In this document: in pieces, positions 16,280 to 24,778 of the stretch
Numbering within the stretch: the first letter of the stretch is position 1
How the letters are laid out: every line of letters begins with the position of its first letter
NCBI RefSeq assembly: GCF_003858645.1
Contig: NZ_RQJP01000001.1
Coordinates: 1,612,001 to 1,676,000, forward strand
Length of the DNA stretch: 64,000 nucleotides
Source of the DNA: Larkinella knui
GTDB taxonomy: Bacteria; Bacteroidota; Bacteroidia; Cytophagales; Spirosomataceae
Direction of reading: 5' to 3'
The notes under the pieces: generated by a model
The model's database searches: none
Told to the model about the DNA's origin: nothing
The model's input: the letters and a program-made list of their open reading frames with translations, nothing else
Position numbers and translations under genes: made by a program

Positions 16280-17665
16280 ATGACCTCAGCTACTTTTACC
16301 CGTTTACTAGTCGGTTTGGCCATCCTGGTCGCCATGACGCACTGTCAGCAGGCCCAACCCCGACCGCCCAAAGCCGAAGGCTTCGACGCAGCCATCCCTG
16401 CCGACACTTCCTACCTGGCGGGTCCTATTACGTTTACGCTGAACGAATTACAGAAAAAAATCAACCAGGAACTGGGGACGATACTGGTGGGTAAAGGGTC
16501 GGAAAACGGGAAACGGGCGGGTGTGTTTCCGTTTCAGGTGGTGCGGTCGGGGCCGGTGCGAATTCAGTATGCCAGCAACCAGTTAAAGTTCTCGGCACCG
16601 TTGGGCTTATACCTCAAGAAGCCGTTTAGTTCCGCATCCGTTTCCGAACGAAAACCCTTCTGTTCACTGCACGTCAATTTTCAAAGTCCGCTGACCGTGA
16701 CGCCCAACTGGCGGCTAGCCAGTAAAGTGCAGTTTACCAACTATGAATGGATTGAAGAGCCCGAAATCCGGCTCTTGGGAAAGGAAATTTCACTGACCAA
16801 TTTTGCGAAGAAAATTCTGGACAACAGCCAGTCAATCATTGAATCGGCCATCGATCTGGCGATTTATAAAGAACTGCGGCTCGACCGGATGGTGGAACCA
16901 ATCTGGCAGAGCATTCAAAAACCGCTGCTCATCGACCGGCAATTTGGCCTCTGGCTGCTGCCCAAGCCGCTCGCCGTCGAGGCCAGTCCGATTGACGGTA
17001 ACGCGGTTAAAATTACCACCCACCTTCGGGTGGCTTTCAGTACAAAAACCGTGTTGCAGCCCCAAAAACCCGCTTATTCGGAAGTCAAACTGCCGGTTTT
17101 ACAAAAGCGGGATACGCTTTCCCAAACCTCGGATCTGCGTTTACTGAGTTTTATTCCGTATGCCGATATTAACCGGATGCTGGCCCGTACGTTAGCCAGG
17201 GAAAAAAAGAAGCTGCTGCTGGGAGCGTTGACCATCCAAAAAGCTACTGTTTACGGCGGCCAACGGGCATTGATCGTCAAAACCGACGTCAGTGGTTTGC
17301 TGAACGGAACGCTGTATTTGCGGGGACGACCAACGTTCGATACGCTCACCAATACCCTGCATATTCAGGATCTGGACTTCGATGCCGGAACGGTGAGCGA
17401 ACTCTCCCGGGTTTCCAACTCACTGATTCACAACGGCATGATCAAGGTGATGGAACAGTTTCTGACGATCTCACTGGGCGGAGATATTGAGAAATTACCG
17501 CAGACGATCAGTGAGTCGTTCCAGAAAGGTGAAGCTGGTAAAAAAACCAATCTCGCCATCCAGTCGTTTCAGTTTACACCGCAGAAAATAGCGATTCGGC
17601 CCGACGGTATTCAGGCGCTCATCTACGTTCAATCGAAGGTGGCGGTTCAGGTCAAAAAGTTGTAA
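16280..17665 (+). CDS. DUF4403-family lipoprotein
   Basis: A 461-residue protein with a lipoprotein signal (LLVGLAILVAMTHCQQ, Cys at about 23). It belongs by layout to DUF4403, a family common in Bacteroidota. Typical parts are YLAGPITFTLNELQKKINQELG near the start, a repeated beta-rich core, WQSIQKPLLIDRQFGLWLLPKP, and the ending LAIQSFQFTPQKIAIRPDGIQALIYVQSKVAVQV. Its role is unknown; the tandem beta-rich repeats resemble lipid-binding tubular folds, but that is a weak impression. It ends only 6 bp from the stop of the convergent esterase gene. Confidence 0.85.
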   Translation: MTSATFTRLLVGLAILVAMTHCQQAQPRPPKAEGFDAAIPADTSYLAGPITFTLNELQKKINQELGTILVGKGSENGKRAGVFPFQVVRSGPVRIQYASNQLKFSAPLGLYLKKPFSSASVSERKPFCSLHVNFQSPLTVTPNWRLASKVQFTNYEWIEEPEIRLLGKEISLTNFAKKILDNSQSIIESAIDLAIYKELRLDRMVEPIWQSIQKPLLIDRQFGLWLLPKPLAVEASPIDGNAVKITTHLRVAFSTKTVLQPQKPAYSEVKLPVLQKRDTLSQTSDLRLLSFIPYADINRMLARTLAREKKKLLLGALTIQKATVYGGQRALIVKTDVSGLLNGTLYLRGRPTFDTLTNTLHIQDLDFDAGTVSELSRVSNSLIHNGMIKVMEQFLTISLGGDIEKLPQTISESFQKGEAGKKTNLAIQSFQFTPQKIAIRPDGIQALIYVQSKVAVQVKKL

Positions 17666-17670
17666 TTCGG

Positions 17671-18549
17671 TTACTGAAAACTTTGGCTGATGAAGTGCAG
17701 CGCATCGGGCAAGCCCGTACGCCAGTATTCCCAGGTATGGCCGCCATTTCGGACCCGGTATTCGTGCGGAATGGCCAAATCCCGCATCAGGGTGTGCAAT
17801 TCGGAATTGCCTTTGTAAAGTAATAAATCATCATCGCCACAATCGAGGTAGAACCGGACGGCTTTCTTTTGCGCTTCCGGCATTTTCTGAACCAGATACA
17901 GAATGCTATTCTGATTCCAGTAGTCGGTGATGCGGTTATCGCCTTCCTTCAATTCGCCCATCGTGGATCGATACCGGCGCAGATACTCCGAATGGGGCAT
18001 TTCCCGAATCTGCTGATCGGTACGAACGCCCGCGCTCAGGGCCACGCAGGAGCCGAACAAATCCGGATGGTGCATGGCGTAGAGCAGCGAACCAAAACCG
18101 CCCATCGACAAACCCGCCACGGCCCGGAACCGTTTTTCGGCCCGGCACCGGTAGGTTTTCTCAATAAACGGAATCAGTTCTTTCATAAAAAAGTCTTCGT
18201 ACGGGTATTTCCCGGCGACGTTGTTCATGTAAAACGTCATTTCCGCATCCGGCATCACCACGATCATCGGCGGTATTCGGCCTTCCTTAATTTCCTTGTC
18301 GACAATTGCCTGCATGTTTCCCGACTGGAGCCAGGCCGTCTGATCGTCACCGCCACCGTGGAGCAGATACAAAACCGGGTACGATCGCTGGGACGTCTCG
18401 TAGCCGGGCGGCAAATAGAGCGCAAACTTCTTGTCTTTCTTCAGAAGGGTGCTTCTGATCGTCAAATCATCGAACACTTTGCTCTCCTGAGCCAACCCGG
18501 AGAGGGAAAAAAACAGACCAATCAACCACAGAAACCGCATGAAAATCAA
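17671..18549 (-). CDS. Exported alpha/beta-hydrolase esterase (esterase D/enterochelin-esterase type)
   Basis: A 292-residue serine esterase with a signal peptide (FLWLIGLFFSLSGLAQ). Motifs in order are YPVLYLLHGGGDDQTAWL (oxyanion loop), a serine elbow GLSMGGFGSLLYAMHHPDLF at about 149, the acid in LDCGDDDLLLYKG, and the His in RNGGHTWEYWR near the C-terminus, so the triad is complete. The start may be the ATG at 18549 or 18540 (MIFMRFLW). Members act on feruloyl or other acyl esters; the substrate is not known. It is divergent from the CocE-like gene, 107 bp apart. Confidence 0.88.
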   Translation of the reverse strand: MIFMRFLWLIGLFFSLSGLAQESKVFDDLTIRSTLLKKDKKFALYLPPGYETSQRSYPVLYLLHGGGDDQTAWLQSGNMQAIVDKEIKEGRIPPMIVVMPDAEMTFYMNNVAGKYPYEDFFMKELIPFIEKTYRCRAEKRFRAVAGLSMGGFGSLLYAMHHPDLFGSCVALSAGVRTDQQIREMPHSEYLRRYRSTMGELKEGDNRITDYWNQNSILYLVQKMPEAQKKAVRFYLDCGDDDLLLYKGNSELHTLMRDLAIPHEYRVRNGGHTWEYWRTGLPDALHFISQSFQ

Positions 18550-18655
18550 AAAAGTTAGGAGTGAAACCGGTCAATTCGTTGGGGCAAGTTAGCGGTTTTC
18601 TGTGTTTCTTCCTTATCTTACTTCCCGTTCATCGCTCTTGAAATTAAATACAACC

Positions 18656-20527
18656 ATGAAACAACTTTACGGGATTCTCCTGGCCTTGCTGCCGGTATTT
18701 TCGCATGCCCAAGCCCCCGATTCGACCTGGTTTCGAAATCAGTACACCAAACAGGAATTGTATATTCCGATGCGGGACGGAACCCGGCTCTTCACGTCCA
18801 TTTATGCCCCCAAATCTGCTTCGGAAAAACACCCGATTCTGATGTCCCGAACGCCCTATTCCTGCGCACCTTACGGCGAAACTGCGTACCGGAATTTCTG
18901 GAGCAACCACTACAAGGAGTACCTGAAGGAAGGGTATATTCTGGTGGTGCAGGATGTACGGGGACGCTGGATGAGCGAAGGTACGTTTGAGGATGTGCGC
19001 CCGTTTAATCCCGCCAAAAAATCAAAAACCGATATAGACGAAGCCACCGACACCTACGACACCATCGACTGGCTTATCAAAAACCTGCCCAACAACAACG
19101 AAAAAGTGGGCGTGTTCGGGATTTCGTATCCGGGATTCTATGCAACGATGGCGGCTCTGAGCAACCACCCGGCTCTGAAAGCCGTCAGCCCCCAGGCACC
19201 GGTAACGGAATGGTTTCTGGGCGACGATTTCCACCACAACGGGGCGCTGATGCTGATGGATGCGTTTAACTTCTACATCCGGCGCGGTTTTGGAATGCCC
19301 CGCCCCAAACCAACGACCCTCGGACCGAAACCGATGGCCGTCAGCACGATGGACAGTTACGAATTTTTCCTGCGCAACGGGACCCTCCCGAAATTGACCC
19401 AATTCGCCGGCGACAGCGTTCGTTTCTGGAAGGACCTGATGGCCCATCCCAACTACGACACGTTCTGGAAATCCCGCAACGTTCGCAATTATGTCAGCAA
19501 CATTGCGCCCGAAACGGCCACGCTGATTGTGGGCGGTTTGTTCGATGCGGAGGATTGTTACGGTGCCTGGAACACCTACAAAGCCATCGAAGGGAAAGCC
19601 CGGAATACCAACAAAATCATCATGGGGCCGTGGTTTCACGGGCAGTGGGCCGGGCGCGGCAGCGATGGTTCGTCCCTCGGAAATGTGCAGTTTGGGAGTC
19701 CGACCAGTACTTGGTATGCCACCAACGTTGAAATTCCGTTTTTCAATTATTACCTGAAAGGCAAAGGCAGCGCGGACCCGATCAAGGAAGCGACGGTATT
19801 TTTCACCGGTGAAAACCAGTGGCACCAATTGGAGAAGTGGCCCCCGGCCAATACCACCGAAACCGCCCTCTACCTGCAACCTTCTGGATCACTGTCCTTT
19901 ACAAAACCAGCCTCACCCGCTGATCCGTTTACGGCCTACGTCAGCGATCCGGCCAAACCCGTGCCCTACGCCGAAGGCATCAAGTCGCTCCGCACGCGCG
20001 AATACATGACGGATGACCAGCGGTTTGCGGCCACTCGCCCGGACGTGCTGGTTTTTCAAACCGAGGTATTGAAGGAAGATTTGACACTGGCCGGGCCACT
20101 CACCGCCGATTTGCAGGTGAGCATCAGCGGAACGGATGCCGATTTTGTGGTGAAGCTGATCGACATTTTTCCGGATGATTTCGACTACGGAAAAGGCGAT
20201 AAATACATCATGAACGGCTACCAGATGCTGGTTCGGGGCGAAGTGATGCGGGGCCGCTTCCGCAACAGCTTCGAACAGCCGGTGGCCTTTGTGCCGGATC
20301 AGGTCACAACCGTCAGGTATGCCTTGCCGGACATTGCCCATACGTTCAAAAAAGGTCACCGGCTGATGGTGCAGATTCAAAGTAGCTGGTTCCCGCTGGT
20401 GGACCGGAATCCGCAGAAATTTGTGGACATTTATCACGCCAAAGACGCTGATTTCCAGAAAGCAACGATCAAAATCCACCACAGCGCAAAAGCCGCCAGC
20501 CGAATCCTGCTGCCGGTTTTAAAGTGA
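18656..20527 (+). CDS. CocE/NonD-family exported hydrolase (S15-type)
   Basis: A 623-residue hydrolase from the ATG at 18656, with signal peptide MKQLYGILLALLPVFSHAQ; earlier ATGs at 18602 lead into unlikely sequence. Catalytic Ser is in GISYPGFY at about 155, the Asp in GLFDAEDCYG at about 297 and His in GPWFHGQW at about 327. The C-terminal jelly-roll domain of this group is seen in LYLQPSGSLSF through KGHRLMVQIQSSWFPLVDRNPQKF. Related enzymes cleave acyl esters or N-acyl amino acids such as glutaryl-7-ACA. Periplasmic location is predicted; the substrate is open. Confidence 0.9.
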   Translation: MKQLYGILLALLPVFSHAQAPDSTWFRNQYTKQELYIPMRDGTRLFTSIYAPKSASEKHPILMSRTPYSCAPYGETAYRNFWSNHYKEYLKEGYILVVQDVRGRWMSEGTFEDVRPFNPAKKSKTDIDEATDTYDTIDWLIKNLPNNNEKVGVFGISYPGFYATMAALSNHPALKAVSPQAPVTEWFLGDDFHHNGALMLMDAFNFYIRRGFGMPRPKPTTLGPKPMAVSTMDSYEFFLRNGTLPKLTQFAGDSVRFWKDLMAHPNYDTFWKSRNVRNYVSNIAPETATLIVGGLFDAEDCYGAWNTYKAIEGKARNTNKIIMGPWFHGQWAGRGSDGSSLGNVQFGSPTSTWYATNVEIPFFNYYLKGKGSADPIKEATVFFTGENQWHQLEKWPPANTTETALYLQPSGSLSFTKPASPADPFTAYVSDPAKPVPYAEGIKSLRTREYMTDDQRFAATRPDVLVFQTEVLKEDLTLAGPLTADLQVSISGTDADFVVKLIDIFPDDFDYGKGDKYIMNGYQMLVRGEVMRGRFRNSFEQPVAFVPDQVTTVRYALPDIAHTFKKGHRLMVQIQSSWFPLVDRNPQKFVDIYHAKDADFQKATIKIHHSAKAASRILLPVLK

Positions 20528-20625
20528 TTAAACGGGAATCGGTCGAGGGTTGTAGTTAAAAAACAACTATTTCTGCATCACATGGTTAACCTTAACTACG
20601 AACGTTAAAACGCACACGGATTAAA

Positions 20626-21402
20626 ATGTCGTACCTCATTTTGGGACTGACCATTCTGCTGCTGGGCGGACTAATCTGGAACTACCGGCGACGGAACGCA
20701 CCGGTTAGCCCGCCCGCAGCGACGCCGTACCGTGATTTATTGCAGGAACACGTTGCCTATTACCGCGCTCTGAGTGACGACCAGAAACGGGTATTTGAGG
20801 AACGCGTCAACCAGTTTTTAAGCCACACGCGCATCGAAGGCGTCGGCACGACCGTCGATGATCTGGATAAAGTGCTGGTGGCCAGCAGCGCGGTCATTAC
20901 GATTTTCGGCTTCAAAGACTGGTCCTTTTACCGGCTTACGACGGTTTTGCTGTACGAAGACCGCTTCAACGCGGCTTTTGAAACCGAGGGAAACGAACGG
21001 AATATCCTGGGCATGGTGGGCGAAGGCGGGGCATTGCAAAGCACGATGGTGTTATCGAAACCGGCGCTGCACGAGGGCTTTGCGAATGAAACCAGCACCG
21101 AAAATACCGGGATTCACGAGTTTGTCCACCTCCTCGATAAAGCCGACGGTTCCACCGACGGCGCACCCGAATACCTGCTGGACCGTAGCCACATCAAGCC
21201 CTGGCTGCAACTGATCCACGCCAGCATCGCCGACATCCAGGCCAACCGCTCCGACATCGACCCGTACGGAATGACCAACGAAGCCGAATTTTTCGCCGTG
21301 GTTTCGGAGTATTTCTTCAAACGCCCGGATTTGCTGAAGGAGAAGCACCCGGAGCTGTTTGCAAGGTTGGAGGAGATTTTTCAACAGCGGCCGGGGGAGT
21401 AA
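20626..21402 (+). CDS. mtfA: MtfA-type zinc peptidase (M90 family)
   Basis: A 258-residue protein with an N-terminal membrane span (YLILGLTILLLGGLIWNY). The zinc site is HEFVH at about 165-169 with the downstream Glu in AEFFAVVSEYFF, matching the gluzincin-like M90 group. In Escherichia coli MtfA binds the regulator Mlc and links to glucose uptake; no Mlc-like gene is nearby here, so only the peptidase family is safe. Typical family words are GIHEFVHLLDKADG, EYLLDRSH and IDPYGMTNEAEFFA. A 98-bp upstream gap separates it from the CocE gene. Confidence 0.9.
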   Translation: MSYLILGLTILLLGGLIWNYRRRNAPVSPPAATPYRDLLQEHVAYYRALSDDQKRVFEERVNQFLSHTRIEGVGTTVDDLDKVLVASSAVITIFGFKDWSFYRLTTVLLYEDRFNAAFETEGNERNILGMVGEGGALQSTMVLSKPALHEGFANETSTENTGIHEFVHLLDKADGSTDGAPEYLLDRSHIKPWLQLIHASIADIQANRSDIDPYGMTNEAEFFAVVSEYFFKRPDLLKEKHPELFARLEEIFQQRPGE

Positions 21403-21453
21403 GTTGGCGGGTTGGGAAGATCTGGTTGAATCCTCCTTCGCCTATCTGCAACC

Positions 21454-21478
21454 GGACAATACTGTCCAAAAATGGACA
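21454..21478. promoter_or_regulatory. Operator-like palindrome upstream of the permease gene
   Basis: TGTCCAAAAATGGACA at 21463-21478 is a perfect palindrome, and GGACA at 21454-21458 adds a third half-site facing the first. The spacing (GGACA, TGTCC, TGGACA) suggests a binding site for a dimeric repressor or activator. It is about 105 bp upstream of the permease ATG. The regulator is unknown. Confidence 0.5.
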
Positions 21479-21583
21479 ACTGGCCGCGCTAATTATGGGC
21501 CTGACAGCACCGTAGCACGGTTTTTCCGTTCTGGTATAATCCTTGAGCGGACACCAGGAAGCCACTAACCGCTCTCTACCTGT

Positions 21584-23950
21584 ATGCTCCTAAATTACTT
21601 AAAAATCGCCTGGCGCAATCTCTTTCAAAACAAGACGTTGTCGTTTGTCAATATTTTAGGGCTCTCCCTGGGAATGGCCTTTGCCATTCTGATCGGTCTG
21701 TGGATCCAGTACGAACGAAGTTACGATACATTTCATACAAACCGGGATCGTATTGCGATGGTACAACGGCACCAGGTGATCAACAACCAAAAGGTGACCG
21801 CCAACGGCGTCATGCTTCCGCTGTATGACGAATTAAGACTGAAGTATCCACAGATCAAACGGGCTTCCCGCCTTATCGGGCTGGAATCGAACCTGGTAAC
21901 CGGCAACAATAAGTTTACTAAAAAAGGTGAATATGTAGATCCTGATTTTTTAAGAATGCTCACGTTTCCACTGGTAAAAGGCGATCCGGAAACCGCTTTA
22001 AACGATCCGAATTCCGTCGTACTAACCGCGTCGCTCGCCAAAGCCCTGTTTGGCACCCACGACCCCATTGGGAAGATCGTAAAACTCGATCAGCAGTATA
22101 CTGTAAAGGTGAGTGCGGTGATGCAGGATATTCCCAAAAACTCCTCTTTTTCGTTCGATTACCTGGCTCCTTTTGAATTTCTGGTGCAAAACAACAGCTA
22201 TGTAAAAGATAATCGAACCAATTGGGGCAATAGCTTTCTTCAGACGATGGTTGAGCTACAAGCGGGCGTTTCCATGGACGCTTTTTCGAAAGAGATCGGT
22301 CCCCTGTTGTCAAAAAAAGAAACAAAAATAAAACCGCAGGTCCTCTTTCTTCATCCGCTGGCCAAGTGGCGTTTGTTCGATGATTTTAAAAACTGGACCA
22401 ATACCGGTGGTCGCATCGAATACATCCGGTTATTTGGCATCATTGGTGGTTTTATCCTGCTCATCGCCTGTATTAATTTCATGAACCTGAGTACGGCACG
22501 ATCTGAAAAACGGGCAAAAGAAGTTGGTATCCGCAAGGCAATTGGTTCGCAACGCAACCAGCTCGTCGGGCAATTCTTAACCGAATCCCTGTTCACGGCC
22601 TTCCTCGCTTTTTTCCTTTCTCTTTTTGTAATCCAGGTACTGCTGCCCTACATCAAAGATCTTGGTTTTGAGAATATCCGGTTCGATCTCAGCAATACCG
22701 CCTTATTGGCTTCTGTATTTGCCGTTTGCGTCATTACCGGCCTTATTTCCGGAAGTTATCCGGCCCTGTACCTGTCTTCCTTTTTACCCGCCAAAGTGTT
22801 AAAAGGCATCCGTCGGCAAGGCTCGAACGCGGTGAATTTCCGCAAGGTTCTGGTGGTTTTTCAGTTTACCATTTCCATCGTCCTGATCATCAGCTCCATT
22901 ATCGTATTTCAACAGATCAATCATGCCAAAAACCGCTCGTTGGGGTACAAGGCTGACAATCTGATCACCCTGGCGGCCAGTGGGGAGCTTTCAAAAAATT
23001 ATAATGCCTTAAAACGTGATTTGTTGAATACCGGTCAGATTGAAGCCGTAGCTAAAGTATCGAGTCCGATGACGACCGTAAATAACGACTGGAACGGCTT
23101 CAGCTGGGAAGGAAAAAAACCGAACGAAAATCCGATGCTCGATTTAATCCTAACCGAATGGGATTATGAAAAAGCCGCCGGATTAAAATTTATAGCCGGC
23201 AGACCGTTCTCTAAGGCCTATAAAACCGATTCGAATGCGGTCATTCTGAACGAGTCCGCGTTGCGTTTAATCGGTTACAAAGATCCGATTGGAAAGACCA
23301 TCAAAGACGGCGATCGGGTATTAACGATTGTCGGTATTATCGAAAATGTCGTGATGCGCGACCCATTCAAGCCTGTTCCACCAGGCGTTATCCTATTTAC
23401 GGCAGACTACTTCAGTGTGATTTTGGTGCGGCTGAAGACGGGTGCAAATTTAACGCAATCGCTGGCCGCTATACAACCGATCGTTGAGAAGTACGATCCC
23501 GCATCCCCTTTTGACTATCGTTTTGTGGATGATGAATTTGAAAAGAAATTTACTACCGAAAACCAGGTTGCCAAATTAGCCGGTATTTTTGCCGGACTCG
23601 CCATTCTCATCTCCTGCCTGGGTTTGTTCGGATTAACGATGTTCATGGCCGAGCGCCGATCCAAAGAAATCAGCATCCGCAAGGTACTGGGCGCTTCGGT
23701 GACCAATTTATGGGTACTCCTTTCCGGGGAATTTATCGGGTTGGTAGTCATCGCCTGCCTTATTGCATCGCCATTGGCGTGGTGGTCCATGACCCATTGG
23801 CTGGAAAAATACGAGTATCGGATTGCTATCGGCTGGCTGGTTTTTGTCCTTGCGGGCTCAGCCGCGATTCTTGTCGCCTTATTAACGGTCAGCACCCAGG
23901 CTATCAAAGTCGCCATTGCCAATCCGGTTCATAGATTGCGGACGGAATAA
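21584..23950 (+). CDS. ABC transporter permease, MacB/FtsX type, two FtsX domains
   Basis: A 788-residue permease. N-terminal span and MacB-like periplasmic domain start at TLSFVNILGLSLGMAFAILIGLWIQYERSYDTFH. The first FtsX block lies at about 285-400 (GGFILLIACINFMNLSTARSEKRAKEVGIRKAIG) and the second near the C-terminus (GIFAGLAILISCLGLFGLTMFMAERRSKEISIRKVLGAS). The duplicated-FtsX layout is normal for Bacteroidota permeases that use a separately encoded ATPase; none is adjacent. Such transporters export peptides, drugs or lipoproteins or act as mechanotransmitters. The start at 21584 is chosen because the hydrophobic N-terminus follows directly. Confidence 0.92.
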   Translation: MLLNYLKIAWRNLFQNKTLSFVNILGLSLGMAFAILIGLWIQYERSYDTFHTNRDRIAMVQRHQVINNQKVTANGVMLPLYDELRLKYPQIKRASRLIGLESNLVTGNNKFTKKGEYVDPDFLRMLTFPLVKGDPETALNDPNSVVLTASLAKALFGTHDPIGKIVKLDQQYTVKVSAVMQDIPKNSSFSFDYLAPFEFLVQNNSYVKDNRTNWGNSFLQTMVELQAGVSMDAFSKEIGPLLSKKETKIKPQVLFLHPLAKWRLFDDFKNWTNTGGRIEYIRLFGIIGGFILLIACINFMNLSTARSEKRAKEVGIRKAIGSQRNQLVGQFLTESLFTAFLAFFLSLFVIQVLLPYIKDLGFENIRFDLSNTALLASVFAVCVITGLISGSYPALYLSSFLPAKVLKGIRRQGSNAVNFRKVLVVFQFTISIVLIISSIIVFQQINHAKNRSLGYKADNLITLAASGELSKNYNALKRDLLNTGQIEAVAKVSSPMTTVNNDWNGFSWEGKKPNENPMLDLILTEWDYEKAAGLKFIAGRPFSKAYKTDSNAVILNESALRLIGYKDPIGKTIKDGDRVLTIVGIIENVVMRDPFKPVPPGVILFTADYFSVILVRLKTGANLTQSLAAIQPIVEKYDPASPFDYRFVDDEFEKKFTTENQVAKLAGIFAGLAILISCLGLFGLTMFMAERRSKEISIRKVLGASVTNLWVLLSGEFIGLVVIACLIASPLAWWSMTHWLEKYEYRIAIGWLVFVLAGSAAILVALLTVSTQAIKVAIANPVHRLRTE

Positions 23951-23974
23951 ATGCGTTTCCTACACGTTACCCAT

Positions 23975-24026
23975 TCATTTCATACTATTTCGCAACAACT
24001 GCACATTCAGGGCCACGATCACCGTA
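23975..24026 (-). pseudogene. Remnant of a copper-ATPase 3' end
   Basis: On the minus strand this segment encodes TVIVALNVQLLRNSMK and a stop. It matches the last residues of the intact ATPase at 24779 (TVIVALNAQLLKREIR). At DNA level about 33 bases are the same with two changes, including third codon positions. Upstream sequence in this frame shows no further ATPase homology, so only the 3' end is present. See findings. Confidence 0.75.
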
Positions 24027-24242
24027 CGCTCCCGGGTTACAAATACAATACCATCCAATTTCTTCCGCAAATTACCCACGTCCAGGTTCCCGCTTGTTGA
24101 AATCCATTTCCGGAAGACGCCGAAATAAGACCAGGGAACATTAAAAATCAGGGGTTTGTATGACAAGGCTCAGTTTTTCCGGCTACCTGATTACGCACCT
24201 TTGTCCAAGTCCAATCTGTAAATCATTTACCACTGAATCATT

Positions 24243-24671
24243 ATGAAATCGTTTAGTCACATTTTCCTCCTTCTGGGTTTACTTTCGGTATCCCTTTCTA
24301 CGATGGCCCAGAGCCGGAATTACAAACATATCGCTCAAAGTGGCGAAATAAAAGACGAGAAGGGACTTACCATTGGCACCGTTTCGAAAGATCAGATCAT
24401 TAAAGACTTTAATGGCCAGAAAATCGCCTTTATTGATAACCAGGGTAATCTGATTGATGCGAAGACGAATAAAAAGATGGGACGCATGGGCAAGGACGGA
24501 AAAAACTATTACAACGCGGAAGGGGAACTGGAGTTCAAAATGAAAGATAATGGAAATACGTGTGAGATTTTTAATGCCGCAGGTAAAAAAATAGGCGACG
24601 TTCACAGCAGTTTAAAAGCCTCAGCCTGCGCGCTGGCCTGTTTTCAGGAAAAACACCGGAAACATTCCTGA
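24243..24671 (+). CDS. Small exported protein with repeated beta-strand units
   Basis: A 142-residue protein with a signal peptide (IFLLLGLLSVSLSTMAQ). The mature part has short repeating units such as DEKGLTIGTVSKDQIIKDFNGQKIAFIDNQGNLIDAKTNKKMG, resembling the exported five-fold beta-flower type described in Bacteroidota. The C-terminus has two Cys (ACALAC). Its function is unknown. It lies in the short cassette between the intact copper ATPase and the remnant of that gene's 3' end. A perfect 11-bp hairpin follows the stop. Confidence 0.75.
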   Translation: MKSFSHIFLLLGLLSVSLSTMAQSRNYKHIAQSGEIKDEKGLTIGTVSKDQIIKDFNGQKIAFIDNQGNLIDAKTNKKMGRMGKDGKNYYNAEGELEFKMKDNGNTCEIFNAAGKKIGDVHSSLKASACALACFQEKHRKHS

Positions 24672-24676
24672 CTTTT

Positions 24677-24719
24677 CAGGTCCTGAATACGATCCGATCA
24701 GGAAACTGTTCAGGACCTG
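24677..24719. terminator. Stem-loop between convergent genes
   Basis: CAGGTCCTGAA at 24677-24687 pairs perfectly with TTCAGGACCTG at 24709-24719. It lies between the beta-unit protein (plus) and the copper ATPase (minus), right where a bidirectional terminator is expected. No long T run follows. Confidence 0.55.
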
Positions 24720-24778
24720 GTTAAGCCCCATTGTATGAAGAGCGTACACGTCGGTGGTCCATCCGGGCGTCGGAAAGT

